Notes: generated by a model from the letters alone, not told the origin. Shown: positions 1 to 9,741, counted from the stretch's first letter. The stretch: 64,000 bases of DNA from M269 sp964640795 (GCA_964640795.1 CAZXIN010000005.1:98100-162099); one strand, 5' to 3'. Made by a program: numbers and translations.

Positions 1-40
1 CCATTAAATAGCATAACCTTTTATCATAAAAAATATTAAG

Positions 41-2158
41 CTAGCGACTAGTTCTAGTGACATCATTAATTGAGCGGGCATATTGATTACGCTCAATCAC
101 AAAGTGTCGAATATCTTCCACGTCAGACGTCGATAGCTCTTTGCTAAAACCAACCATTCCCCTAGACTCCAACGCTCCATCATAAACTATACCTTTCCAT
201 GCAAGATCACTGGATGCTAGTGGTGAATACCTTAAGTCAGGCGTCACACCACCACCGACAGCACCCGTTCCATGACAGGAAGCACAATAAGACTCGAACA
301 CTTTATGCCCACGTTCGACCCTTTTTTTATCTATCTCTAGGTTTGTGTAATCTGGAAGGTTTCTCGGTTTATCCAATATTTTAGGTAGAGACGCCTGACC
401 GCCGAGTTTAAATGTCAGTAGTCGACTACGATTCACTGGATCAGGATCAGAGTCCAATGCTAAAGGCCCTGTCAGCAAAGGAAATATTCCCCCCCAACCT
501 GCAGACACAGTGACGTATTGCTCACCATCGATTGCATAAGTGATAGGTCCTGCGACAATACCTGTTTGAGCAGGGAACTCCCATAACTTTTCGCCCGTTC
601 GAGCCTGGTAAGCGTTAAAGAAGCCAGTTGCGCTGCCTTGGAATACTAAATCTCCTGCAGTAGACAACACACCACCATTCCACATACCGGGATATTGCAC
701 ACGCCACACTTCTTTTTGTTGAACAGGATCCCAAGCCGCTAAATGCCCTTTCGTTGCATCTTTAATCGATTGCACTATCGCGGGATCATCCGGAAAACCA
801 GCAACACTAAGATCAACGCCCAAATTCACAGCCAGTTGTTTCGCTGAAAAATCGTTATCCGTAGCGTATGGGAAAGCAAGCTCTTGTGCCGGGAAATAGA
901 CGAGACCGGTATCGGGATTAAACGACATTGGGTGCCAATTATGTCCACCAGCCCAAGCAGGGGTTACTAAAGACGGTTCATCTGACAACCAATACTTTGC
1001 TTCATCATTGATAATGGGTCGTCCTTCATCATCAATACCACTCGCCCAATTGACAGGGACATAATTCTCAGCCGATATGAACTCGCCTGTTTGCCTATCT
1101 AAAACATAGAAAAACCCGTTCTTCGGTGCCTGCATAATAACTTTTCTTTCTTTACCCTCAATGGTCAGTTCCGCCAAAATCATATGCTGTGTAGCGGTAT
1201 AGTCCCAACCATCCATCGGTGTTGTTTGATAGTGCCAAACATATGCACCGGTATCGGCATTGAGGGCAACAATAGACGACACAAACAAGTTGTCACCTTC
1301 GCTGTCTGTGCGTAGTTTAGGATTCCAAGGACTCGAGTTACCAACGCCGATATACAATAAATTCAGTGCTTCATCGTAGGCCATCGAATCCCAGACAGTG
1401 CCTCCGCCGCCTAGCTTCCAGAATTCGCCATTCCAAGTCTTGATGGTCTCGTCGTGAATGGGATTGTCTTGTGGTTTATCTGGGTGACCAGGGACAGTAT
1501 AAAATCGCCAAACTTGCTCGCCAGTGTTTTCATCATAAGCGGAAACATATCCCCTAACGCCAAATTCAGCACCACCATTTCCGATAAGGACTTTCCCATT
1601 CACAATACGTGGAGCCCCAGTAATGGTGTAGCTTTGAGTCGTATCAGTTGTTTGGACTGACCAAACCTCTTTACCCGTTTTAGTATCCAGTGCAATCAGT
1701 CGCCCATCGTAAGCGCCGATAAACACCTTACCATTGGAGTATGCCAGCCCTCTATTAACTGGACCGCAGCATCCTTTTATGGCAAACGCTTTGTCGACTT
1801 TTGGATCAAAATGCCACAGCTTTTCTCCAGTAACTGGGTTAAGTGCAAAAACATGACTCCACGCTGCCGTTGTATACATCACACCATCGACAACAAGTGG
1901 TGTTGCTTCTTGTCCCCGACCTTCTGGCAAGTCAAAATACCAACTCAACGATAAGTTCTTAACGTTTTTGTCATTGATATTCGTCAATCGACTAAACCGC
2001 TTTTCATCGGCACCTTTACCTGTTTTCCTCCATTCACCTTCACTGGACGAATCTGTTTGTTCAACAAGTGATTGATTTGCTACTTGTTCTTCGGCATTTC
2101 CGCAAGCACCTAAAATAGTAACTACTATCGTCATTGTAAAAAAACGAAGCACGTTCAT
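41..2158 (-). CDS. PQQ-dependent quinohemoprotein alcohol dehydrogenase, lipoprotein
   Basis: Oxidises primary alcohols in the periplasm with PQQ and passes electrons through its own heme c. Seen: repeated PQQ-propeller blades (TGEKLWHF, TGKEVWSV, TGEQVWRF, TGEKLWEF), the vicinal disulfide pair GCCGPVNRG near residue 130, the catalytic-Asp stretch DGWDYTATQ near 317, and a C-terminal CASCHG heme site near 625. About 705 residues is normal for a quinohemoprotein dehydrogenase. I start at the ATG at 2158 because the product then opens with a lipoprotein signal (VTILGAC lipobox) and a GAGG ribosome site precedes it; an upstream in-frame extension to 2248 runs into the intercistronic hairpin. It lies 93 bp downstream of a TonB receptor gene on the same strand and near an aldehyde dehydrogenase, suggesting a shared catabolic role. 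The alcohol cannot be read from sequence. Confidence 0.9.
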   Translation of the reverse strand: MNVLRFFTMTIVVTILGACGNAEEQVANQSLVEQTDSSSEGEWRKTGKGADEKRFSRLTNINDKNVKNLSLSWYFDLPEGRGQEATPLVVDGVMYTTAAWSHVFALNPVTGEKLWHFDPKVDKAFAIKGCCGPVNRGLAYSNGKVFIGAYDGRLIALDTKTGKEVWSVQTTDTTQSYTITGAPRIVNGKVLIGNGGAEFGVRGYVSAYDENTGEQVWRFYTVPGHPDKPQDNPIHDETIKTWNGEFWKLGGGGTVWDSMAYDEALNLLYIGVGNSSPWNPKLRTDSEGDNLFVSSIVALNADTGAYVWHYQTTPMDGWDYTATQHMILAELTIEGKERKVIMQAPKNGFFYVLDRQTGEFISAENYVPVNWASGIDDEGRPIINDEAKYWLSDEPSLVTPAWAGGHNWHPMSFNPDTGLVYFPAQELAFPYATDNDFSAKQLAVNLGVDLSVAGFPDDPAIVQSIKDATKGHLAAWDPVQQKEVWRVQYPGMWNGGVLSTAGDLVFQGSATGFFNAYQARTGEKLWEFPAQTGIVAGPITYAIDGEQYVTVSAGWGGIFPLLTGPLALDSDPDPVNRSRLLTFKLGGQASLPKILDKPRNLPDYTNLEIDKKRVERGHKVFESYCASCHGTGAVGGGVTPDLRYSPLASSDLAWKGIVYDGALESRGMVGFSKELSTSDVEDIRHFVIERNQYARSINDVTRTSR

Positions 2159-2215
2159 AACCAACCTCATGTCAATCGTATAACTCATGTTAAAAATAAA
2201 TATCATCCTAAACTG

Positions 2216-2244
2216 GAGACTGCTGCCTATAACGCAGCAGTCTC
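2216..2244 (-). promoter_or_regulatory. Intercistronic hairpin between TonB receptor and PQQ dehydrogenase
   Basis: GAGACTGCTGC and GCAGCAGTCTC form a perfect 11-bp stem around a short loop, directly after the receptor stop codon. No U-tract follows on the minus strand, so it looks more like a processing or mRNA-stabilising hairpin, or a leaky attenuator, than a full terminator. Confidence 0.5.
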
Positions 2245-2251
2245 TCAACGA

Positions 2252-4573
2252 TTAGAATGCATATTGAACCGTTAAATAAAACTCTCTGCCTCGGTTAAAA
2301 CCACCTTCAACAAAGCCAACGCCAGGCTGACTAAAACCAGTAAAAATAAAGCGCTCGTCAGTTAAGTTGATAACACCACCTATCACAGACCAATCTGCAT
2401 TAGGCGTTGTGTACGTTGCAGATAACCCAACTAAACCAAAAGACTCTTGAAATAACAACGGATCATTTTCAGCATCATTAAAGTGATCGTCTTTCCAAAC
2501 ATAGTCAGCGTGCAGTCTTAGTTCACCGCCATTATTAAAATAAACAAAGTAATCACCAGCAACATTAAATGAGTTTTCCGGAATATTCGCAAACTCATTG
2601 TCTATCGTAATCGTCGCATTAGGATCTGTTATTTCAATAAACTCAGCATCGATATAGGAATAACCCGCATTAATCTGAAAATCATCAGTAAGGAAAGCCG
2701 TCAATTCAACTTCAAATCCGTTGATTTCAGATTCACCCGCATTAACCGTAATGGGCGTAACACCCTCTTGGTTAGTCACTTGTAAATTAGTGTAGTCTGT
2801 CGAGAACAAGGCGGCATTAATTCTGACACTTGAGAAGTCTATTTTTGCCCCTACTTCAACGGTTTCTGCTTCTTCTGGTTCAAATGAGCGTACACCTTGC
2901 TGCGGATCAACAGTCCTACCTGTAAACCCACCAGACTTGAAGCCCTGTGAGAATGAAGCATAAGTGAAGAGTTGTTTGTTCCAACGATAGTCAACACTTA
3001 AACGCGGCGAAAAGTCAGTAAAGTCAGCGGAGTCTTCATCAATCAGTAATATTTGTGGATTAACCCCTAGAGTGACGTGAGTCGGACGATATTCCTTTTC
3101 GTCTTCCGTATAACGAGCACCTAACGTAGCACTTAACTTATCCGTTATGTCATAGGTGCCCTGTGCAAAAATAGCAACAGAGGTATTTCGAACATCATTA
3201 AGTTCATCCAAAAACAGGTTTATTACTGTTCCCGGGGCACCACCAACCGTTAAATCAACCTCCAAACCTAAGGGGACTTGGACACGATCTTCACCGTCTT
3301 CAAGGAAATAGTAAACACCGCCCAACCATTTTAAACGATCATCAAAAGCCAAACCGGTAAGCTGAAACTCTTGAGAGAACTGATTGTGTTCATACTGATT
3401 ACGCGTTTGGTCAATAATCAGTGGTGTTGCATCACCATCACGAGAGAAGTCCGCATCAAGTGCGCGATAGGCCGTAATGGATTTAACATCAACATTTCCA
3501 ATGCTCCATTGCAATATGGCAGATATACCGAAGAGGTCATAATCAGAATCACCATTTGCCGCGCTAAAGGTCGTATCCGGATCGCCCGTAATAAAACGTT
3601 CATCAAATGCCGGTCGGCCGGCAGGAACAGCTAAAGCATTATGAGCATCCCCTAAGGTCGCTCCAGTACCAAAATTTGATGTGAAACCTAACAATGTTTG
3701 TGCAGGTGCAGTTTCTCTCGCGACAGAGCCGTCTATAGCAATGCGAGCATCGAAATTGTCACCATCATAAAACAACTTCAAGCGGCCAGACTGCAAATTC
3801 TCTTCACCAAGGGGATCGCCATTACTAAAGAGTGCATCGCCTCCACCATCAAAAGCGCCTGGTATTTGTGGTACATCAATAAGCGTAACACCAGGAGGCG
3901 GAGCAAGTCGTTCTACATAACCATCTTGTGTTTTTGAGGAGAAAGTGAATGAACTAAACCAACGATCAGACAAGGGCACTTCTATCTTGCCTCGAACGTC
4001 GAAACGATTGTCAGTTCCTCCAGTAATTGATGCAAAACCGGCTAATTGATCGCCTGGGTCTTTGGAAATAATACTGACAGCCCCACCTATTGTGTTTCTG
4101 CCAAACAATGTTCCTTGAGGACCTTTTAATATCTCGACCCGTTCAATATCAAGTAGATCAACAAGTCCACCAACAGAACGACCTACATAGACATCATCGA
4201 TATATAAACCTACGCCGGGATCATTAGTTAATAGAAAATCTGTTGTACCAATACCTCTAATGAAGGTATTGATAGCCGCAGAGCTGCCACTGATAGGTGC
4301 AGCAGCATCGATTTCCAATCCTGGTGTAAAGTTGCCGATTTCAGAAATATTAGTAATCCCTCTGGCGGTTAATCCTGCTTCTGTAAACGCAGAGACTGCG
4401 ATTGGTACATCTTGTATGCTTTCAGACACTTTTCTTGAGGTTACTTGAATCGTTTCGATTTTGCTCTCTTCTGTTTCATCTGCAGAGTCAGATTCAACCT
4501 GAGCATACGTATAAGAATTCCCTCCCCAATAAAGTAAGGATGTTACAACCATAGCCATCTTTGTCTTCTTCAT
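2252..4573 (-). CDS. TonB-dependent outer-membrane receptor
   Basis: A 22-stranded outer-membrane active transporter powered by TonB/ExbBD. Seen: signal peptide from the ATG at 4573 (MKKTKMAMVVTSLLYW, ending near TYAQ), a TonB-box-like IETIQVTSRK followed by SIQDVPIAVSAF, a plug domain with IDDVYVGR, VEILKGPQGTLFGRNTIGGAV, and a long beta-barrel ending in aromatic YLTVQYAF. About 773 residues is typical. The start is placed at 4573, not at the upstream in-frame ATG at 4621, because only the shorter form begins with a signal peptide. The sequence style matches receptors of organic-compound utilisation loci rather than classic siderophore receptors. Its neighbours (PQQ alcohol dehydrogenase, MFS carrier, aldehyde dehydrogenase) suggest import of an alcohol or aromatic substrate; this is inference. 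Confidence 0.9.
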   Translation of the reverse strand: MKKTKMAMVVTSLLYWGGNSYTYAQVESDSADETEESKIETIQVTSRKVSESIQDVPIAVSAFTEAGLTARGITNISEIGNFTPGLEIDAAAPISGSSAAINTFIRGIGTTDFLLTNDPGVGLYIDDVYVGRSVGGLVDLLDIERVEILKGPQGTLFGRNTIGGAVSIISKDPGDQLAGFASITGGTDNRFDVRGKIEVPLSDRWFSSFTFSSKTQDGYVERLAPPPGVTLIDVPQIPGAFDGGGDALFSNGDPLGEENLQSGRLKLFYDGDNFDARIAIDGSVARETAPAQTLLGFTSNFGTGATLGDAHNALAVPAGRPAFDERFITGDPDTTFSAANGDSDYDLFGISAILQWSIGNVDVKSITAYRALDADFSRDGDATPLIIDQTRNQYEHNQFSQEFQLTGLAFDDRLKWLGGVYYFLEDGEDRVQVPLGLEVDLTVGGAPGTVINLFLDELNDVRNTSVAIFAQGTYDITDKLSATLGARYTEDEKEYRPTHVTLGVNPQILLIDEDSADFTDFSPRLSVDYRWNKQLFTYASFSQGFKSGGFTGRTVDPQQGVRSFEPEEAETVEVGAKIDFSSVRINAALFSTDYTNLQVTNQEGVTPITVNAGESEINGFEVELTAFLTDDFQINAGYSYIDAEFIEITDPNATITIDNEFANIPENSFNVAGDYFVYFNNGGELRLHADYVWKDDHFNDAENDPLLFQESFGLVGLSATYTTPNADWSVIGGVINLTDERFIFTGFSQPGVGFVEGGFNRGREFYLTVQYAF

Positions 4574-4676
4574 TTCACTTCTCTCATTTTTAAAATCATT
4601 ATTAAAAGCAAATGCCATCAAAAATTAAAAATACACACAAAATGAAAACAAGCTAAAAAGCAGAGTATCACTTCAC

Positions 4677-4709
4677 AAAAACAACACAAAAACACAAATC
4701 GTTGTTTTT
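4677..4709. promoter_or_regulatory. Inverted repeat in divergent promoter region
   Basis: AAAAACAAC (4677-4685) and GTTGTTTTT (4701-4709) form a perfect 9-bp inverted repeat in the AT-rich 276-bp gap between the divergent TonB receptor and MFS genes. It could be an operator controlling both directions. No regulator gene lies in the locus. Confidence 0.3.
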
Positions 4710-4849
4710 TATGCATTTAAAAATAAAAAGGCAGAGAAAAAACATTATCCCCTTTCTCAAGCCAAACCTTATGTTACACAATATTGATTAAATGTAAATA
4801 TAATGTATCATATTAAATCTCATGAGAAACCAAACATTGAGTCACAATA

Positions 4850-6163
4850 ATGAGCACAGGTATCCACCAGGAAACTGAAATATTCACAAGCGGTAAATTT
4901 TATAAACTGCAAGGTGGTGTCGTACTGATATCGTTGTTATTAAATATGTTGGATGGCTTCGATATAACAGCGATGGCTTTCACAGCACATAGTGTTGGTC
5001 AGTCTCTTGGTCTTAACCCAAAACAGTTAGGTGCTATATTCAGCATCACATTGGCGGGCATGATGCTAGGTGCTATGTTTCTCGCACCTCTTTCTGATAT
5101 CTATGGAAGACGAAGGCTGCTTGTTACCTGTGTCACATTGATTAGCCTAAGTATGCTAGGCACTGGCTATTCAACCAACCTATGGTAGCTTCTTGTTTTC
5201 CGTTTACTTTTAGGGTTAGGTGTTGGCGGGATGTTGGCCTGCCTAACGGCACTAACATCGGAATATACGCCTATTAGATACCGTAGTTTAAGCATTGCTA
5301 TTGTCACCTCAGGGTACCCTATGGGGGCCACTTTGGGTGGCTATTTTGCAGCCCCGTTATTACCTATTTATGGGTGGGAAAGCCTGTTCATTACAGGGGG
5401 TTTAATAACATTCTGCATGCTGGTACCCATTTATTTCTTTATGCCAGAGTCAATTCAGTTTCTTATGACTAATAAGCAACCGAACAGCCTTAATAAGGTT
5501 AACAAGCTGTTATTGAAATTCGACAAAGAGCCACTGATAGCACTTCCAGATAGTCCGGTAGAAACCAACAAAGACACGCCCCTTAAATCAACTGTAGGAC
5601 AATTACTCAATGATCATTACCGTTCTCGAACATTAGGTCTTTGGTTAACATTCTTCTTCTGCTTTGTGTGTCTTTACTTCTTGATCAGCTGGATCCCTAA
5701 ATTGGTGATTAACTCAGGCCTAAGTGAGTCCGAAGGTGTTTATGCTTCTGCCGCTCTAAATGGCGGCGGTGTTATAGGGGTTCTGCTACTCGGGTGGCTT
5801 GCATCAAAATTTACCTTGTCTCACCTCATTGGAACTTTCCTTTCACTTGCCGCTATCGCCATGATTGTTCTGGCAGTGTTTATTTCGTCTTTGCCTCTTC
5901 TCATGGCATTGGCTGTCATAGGATTCTTAATACAAGGGGGATTTGTTGGGTTATATTCTGCCGCAGCTAAAATTTACCCAACGCATATCCGCAGTACAGG
6001 GGTTGGTTGGGCAATTGGCTTAGGTCGACTAGGTGCCGTCGTTGGACCTTATGTGGGAGGTGTTTTAATTGCAAAAGGGTTTTCTTTGGAAGCGAACTTT
6101 TCGATATTTGCCATACCTCTGATCATTTCAGGGTTTCTGGCATACAGGCTTAATACAAAATAA
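4850..6163 (+). pseudogene. MFS transporter (AAHS-like) interrupted by one in-frame amber codon
   Basis: A 437-codon major facilitator gene for a small carboxylate or aromatic acid. Codons 1-112 and all codons after 5188 are in the same frame; only TAG at 5186-5188 interrupts them. Read through, the protein shows LDGFDITAMAF in helix 1, the DIYGRRR loop 2-3 motif, then STNLW-stop-LLVFRLLLGLGVGG with the conserved R of helix 4, TSEYTPIRYRS, and helices to the end (LAYRLNTK). CAG to TAG is the simplest change. No frameshift or second stop is present, so the lesion looks recent, or the codon is read by a suppressor. Without readthrough, a start at GTG/ATG near 5231 would give only the helix 5-12 part, unlikely to transport. 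It is divergent from the TonB receptor and convergent with the aldehyde dehydrogenase. Confidence 0.85.
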
Positions 6164-6239
6164 AACAGCACGTGACAAGTATGACTTATCGCGAATTCAG
6201 ATGACTTAATGCATGACTCACTGCACTCTATCATCAATG

Positions 6240-6265
6240 AAAAAGGCTGGAAACCCAGCCTTTTT
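6240..6265. terminator. Bidirectional rho-independent terminator
   Basis: AAAAAGGCTGG and CCAGCCTTTTT form a perfect 11-bp stem with an AAAC loop between the convergent MFS and aldehyde dehydrogenase genes. A- and T-tracts on the two sides make it work in both directions. Confidence 0.9.
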
Positions 6266-6283
6266 CATTCGAGTTCTATCAGC

Positions 6284-7687
6284 TTAACCGCCCAAAGCAG
6301 CTGAATGAATAACGAGCATCTTCTCGATTTGCATGTCTTCAATAGTATGGGGCAGGCCACCCACACCGAGCCCAGCTTCTTTTAGACCGGCAAATGGCAT
6401 TCCATCGACTCTAAAGGCTGTATGATCATTCAACATAACCGCTGAGGCATCGAGTTGACGATAAGCTGTCATTGCTGTTTCTATATTTTGTGTAAATACA
6501 GCCGCTTGGAACGCAACATCTAAGCTATTCGCTGCTTCAAATGCTTCATCCATATCATCAAAGGAATATAAACAGACTACAGGCCCAAAAACTTCACTCT
6601 TAGAGACCTGAGCCTCTGCTGGCGGATTAACTAAAACCGTTGGGGCATAGCAATTATTACCCAAACGCTCTGCACCACATAAAACTTCTGTGCCCATAGA
6701 CTTGGCTTCTTCAACCCACTCAGCAACACGGTTGAATTCAGACGTACTAATAATAGGACCAACTTGCGTATCAGCGTTAGCAGGGTCACCAACCACGAGC
6801 TGCTTTGCCTGTTCAGCTAACTGCGCACCGAGCTCACTAATAATGCTCTTATGCACATAAATACGCTGAACAGAGACGCATACTTGCCCCGCATGATAGA
6901 AACCACCTTTACATAAGGCACTAACTGCCTGCGGTATATCAGCGTCAGCTGCCACAACAACAGGCGCGACACCACCATGTTCAAGTGCACAACGCGTACC
7001 CGGTGATAACTTGCTGCGTAATGACCAACCGACTTGTGCACTGCCGATAAAACTAAAAAAGCTGACACGTTCATCAATAACCATTTTCTCTGATAGAGAA
7101 CGATCTGCAGGAACCACAAACTGACACCACTCTTCAGGTAAGCCCGCTTCGTGTAAAATGTTAACGAAAGACAAACATGACATAGGCGTATCGCTAGACG
7201 GCTTGACCAAAACCGGACAACCAGCAGCGACAGCAGCTCCTACTTGATGAACAATAAGATTAAAAGGATGGTTAAAGGCACTAACAGCAACAACGACACC
7301 AATAGGCTCTTTTTGAGTAAATGCTGCGCGATTTTGACTACTCGCAGTCCCCCCCATCGGAATCACTGTACCCGCGTCGGCCCGAATATGCTCAATAGCA
7401 ATACGAACTCCATCTATCGCACGATTGATTTCGACGATAGAGTCCATCAGCGGCTTCCCTCCCTCTTTTGCAGAAGCGAGTGCAAGCTCATCTTTGCGAG
7501 CGCTAATAATCTCAGCAGCTTTTTCTAAAATGTCTACACGCCGGTGCAACGGCAACCAACCAGAGCGTTGACGAAATAACGCATAAGCACTGCTTAAAGC
7601 ACTCTCTACTTGCTCTGCATTCGAGACAGGCACTTCGCCTAACTTTTCTTGGTTAAAAGGCGATAAAACGTCCCGGGTAGCTGCCAT
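6284..7687 (-). CDS. NAD(P)-dependent aldehyde dehydrogenase family protein
   Basis: Oxidises an aldehyde to the carboxylate with NAD(P)+ in the cytoplasm. Seen: LVKPSSDTP for cofactor binding, FIGSAQVGW of the Rossmann fold, the general-base Glu in CALEHGG near residue 236 and the catalytic Cys in HAGQVCVSVQ near residue 270. At 467 residues it is slightly short but complete for the ALDH superfamily. The HAGQVCVSV style resembles the lactaldehyde/phosphonoacetaldehyde/ALDH21-like branch rather than betaine aldehyde dehydrogenases. AGGAG lies ahead of the ATG. Its position beside a PQQ alcohol dehydrogenase and an organic-acid MFS carrier suggests it handles the aldehyde made from the alcohol. 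The substrate is not determined. Confidence 0.88.
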   Translation of the reverse strand: MAATRDVLSPFNQEKLGEVPVSNAEQVESALSSAYALFRQRSGWLPLHRRVDILEKAAEIISARKDELALASAKEGGKPLMDSIVEINRAIDGVRIAIEHIRADAGTVIPMGGTASSQNRAAFTQKEPIGVVVAVSAFNHPFNLIVHQVGAAVAAGCPVLVKPSSDTPMSCLSFVNILHEAGLPEEWCQFVVPADRSLSEKMVIDERVSFFSFIGSAQVGWSLRSKLSPGTRCALEHGGVAPVVVAADADIPQAVSALCKGGFYHAGQVCVSVQRIYVHKSIISELGAQLAEQAKQLVVGDPANADTQVGPIISTSEFNRVAEWVEEAKSMGTEVLCGAERLGNNCYAPTVLVNPPAEAQVSKSEVFGPVVCLYSFDDMDEAFEAANSLDVAFQAAVFTQNIETAMTAYRQLDASAVMLNDHTAFRVDGMPFAGLKEAGLGVGGLPHTIEDMQIEKMLVIHSAALGG

Positions 7688-7861
7688 GTTAATCTCCTGT
7701 AATTGTTCAGTCTTTGATGAAGCGATAGAGCACCATCACATGTTCGTGTTTCAGCAACAAACTTATTATTGAATGTGAGAAAGACCCCTATTAAGGCAGG
7801 CGTCTTTCATTACCCTATAATATAGCAACAAATAAAGAGACTTTTTAGCAAAGGTTTACCA

Positions 7862-8107
7862 CTAATGCCGTTCTACAAAATCGCCATGACTGACATCGTC
7901 TTTCGGAAAGGTGCTCAAGCCAAACAAGCTATATAAAGGGCATAAACCAACAACACAAGTCGCCCATAACAAAAGTGATATGCCTACCATAGCCATTGAA
8001 ACAGCAGGTAAAAATACCCCTTCTAGCGCCACCGCAAAAATAACCGTGGAAAGAATAGAACGGATCGCCGTATCTAAAACACCAACATTGTCTTTCGCTA
8101 ACCACAT
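7862..8107 (-). CDS. DUF2892 (YgaP-type) small membrane protein
   Basis: An 81-residue inner-membrane protein with two predicted helices, roughly residues 14-33 and 36-60, and the family-like ending CPLYSLFGLSTF. These match stand-alone DUF2892 proteins and the membrane part of YgaP rhodaneses; there is no rhodanese domain here. AGGTGAT precedes the ATG. The function of the family is poorly known, with some members linked to sulfur or heavy-metal handling. It is monocistronic as far as can be seen. Confidence 0.75.
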   Translation of the reverse strand: MWLAKDNVGVLDTAIRSILSTVIFAVALEGVFLPAVSMAMVGISLLLWATCVVGLCPLYSLFGLSTFPKDDVSHGDFVERH

Positions 8108-8233
8108 AATATCACCTCATTGAGAGTTACTAACCTGTGATTAATATTACGAGTTCAGCAAAGTGGCATATTGATCCCAATCAAAAAATGACCGATAAGG
8201 CTCAGTTATTCGATTAAGAACAAAATCATTGAG

Positions 8234-9370
8234 CTAATTTGAGGGTATTTTGTCTATTTTCCGCTGTACATCAGAAATTTGTTGTTTCGCGATACCATCA
8301 ACTTCGTCACTACGAGGGCAATTATGATGATTTAATAAGGTTGTCACCCAAGCTTTTCCCTGCAACGCATTTGACTCTGATTCGCTAATAGACTCACCAA
8401 CATCTACACTCAAAAGTGGTGCAAGTAAATTCCGAATCGTCTGTCTGACAAGGTCGTTGTCAATTTGATTGAATTTATCTATTAGTAAATCTTTTTGTAT
8501 ATCACTAATATCATTACCTCGTTTAAACCGATTAACACTTTCAATCCAATCAAGCAGCGTCTCCAAATTTTGATTTTTGTGACGTCTTGTCAAACGTTCA
8601 ATACGCATGTAGAGGCGATCATATGATTTAGTATTATCGGCCATTGTAAATGCTGATAGCAGGCTCAGCCCAGCAACAACTTCTGAGTTACGGTCTGCTG
8701 CTTGGTATTGCAAATCTAAAGCACGTTGGTAATGTTTGGCAGCACTTTCATATGACTCCGTCTCCATGTCTAATGAGCCAAGGGCATTGTACATAATAGG
8801 CTTCCAATATTGTCTATCGGTTAGGTCTGCCAGTCTAGCTAGTTTGATGAAGATGGTTCTCGCCATATCAAATTTTTTCTCTGAAAAATAAGCATAGCCC
8901 AATGTATATAATGCGTGAAACTCACTTTTTTGTACTTTTTCAACTAGGTACATACAAGCATAAGCTTGTTTTGCAATGTCATATGACGATATCCTCATGC
9001 CGAGATGGCCGGTGTATAACAACATTTGATTGACTGACAATGCATCATCTTCGTGTTTTTTTAACTTAACCAACTCGTCTAAAGCTCCCTCTACCAGCCT
9101 GTTATCGTTTTGGAGGAAACCAACACGGATAGCGGCTACCCACCACCTCTTTTGACTATCAAGGTTTAACGAATTCACTTCTTCTGCGTGCGATATGAGC
9201 AGGTTGTGAGCGTGTTTTGGATCGATATTCCTGTATTTCTCAATATCAGCTAAGGTATCCTCGTGCTGTTCTTTCTCTTGGTTAACCAATGGCTCTGAAG
9301 AAAGAAAGCTAGAATACACATACAAGAAAAGTGTTGTGCTCAGCAAGAGAGACTTTGAATGATTCATCAT
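8234..9370 (-). CDS. Secreted TPR-like repeat protein of unknown function
   Basis: 378 residues with a signal peptide (hydrophobic SLLLSTTLFLYVYSSF) and alpha-helical repeats resembling TPRs, clearest around ALYTLGYAYFSEKKFDMART and YNALGSLDMETESYESAAKHYQRAL (about residues 155-225). It probably acts in the periplasm or is surface-linked as a protein-binding scaffold. I do not recognise an orthologue. The start codon could be either of two adjacent ATGs. It is the nearest gene to the distal end of the CRISPR array but has no Cas motif, and the pairing is probably chance. Confidence 0.6.
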   Translation of the reverse strand: MMNHSKSLLLSTTLFLYVYSSFLSSEPLVNQEKEQHEDTLADIEKYRNIDPKHAHNLLISHAEEVNSLNLDSQKRWWVAAIRVGFLQNDNRLVEGALDELVKLKKHEDDALSVNQMLLYTGHLGMRISSYDIAKQAYACMYLVEKVQKSEFHALYTLGYAYFSEKKFDMARTIFIKLARLADLTDRQYWKPIMYNALGSLDMETESYESAAKHYQRALDLQYQAADRNSEVVAGLSLLSAFTMADNTKSYDRLYMRIERLTRRHKNQNLETLLDWIESVNRFKRGNDISDIQKDLLIDKFNQIDNDLVRQTIRNLLAPLLSVDVGESISESESNALQGKAWVTTLLNHHNCPRSDEVDGIAKQQISDVQRKIDKIPSN

Positions 9371-9666
9371 TGGGAGGGCTTACTAACTACTATTATTTGG
9401 AAAAAAGAATGATGTATAAATTATATACTGAACAGTATGTTTTTGTTATCTATTTATCATTGCTCGAATAACAGAAGGAGGACACAAAATTACGTGCTAG
9501 CTTCCGATTGTGAAAGGCTCATTTTCGAATTCCATTCCATAGCGGTTCCTATTCGCTCGCTATAGACTTTGTAGCCAACCTTCGAGAAAGTTACTGTTCA
9601 CTTATAGCTCAACTTTTTGCTGCGCCTCTAGCACAAACAACTTACTCTTCACTGATAAACGCTAGC
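9371..9666. other. Non-coding stretch before the CRISPR array
   Basis: No convincing gene. The first part (to about 9480) is AT-rich promoter-like DNA upstream of the TPR-like gene. The rest is mixed sequence with GCTAGCTT occurring at both 9494 and 9661. It may be decayed repeat DNA trailing the array. Confidence 0.4.
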
Positions 9667-9741
9667 TTTCTAAGCTGCCTCGGCTTTGGCTCCTGCGTCG
9701 CTCTAACTCATCCATCCATGGATTCGTGTGCGGCAGTAAAC
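9667..9741 (-). repeat. Split leader-distal CRISPR repeat
   Basis: 9667-9680 is exactly the first 14 bases of the repeat and 9728-9741 is exactly the last 14. The 47 bp between contain CATCCATCCATGGATTC, so the repeat is cut precisely at its midpoint. A plain degenerate last repeat would not leave both halves perfect. Confidence 0.7.

Noticed and set aside
2216..2244. Rho-independent terminator between receptor and dehydrogenase
   Set aside because: The stem is strong but lacks a U-tract on the minus strand; kept as a processing-type hairpin.
4850..6163. Genome-wide recoding of TAG
   Set aside because: TAG is the normal stop of rplM, ibaG and yrbG in this window, so general recoding is not supported; only a suppressor or a lesion remains possible.
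8234..9370. CRISPR-associated gene next to the array
   Set aside because: It has a signal peptide and TPR-like repeats, and no Csy, Cas1 or Cas2-3 motif.
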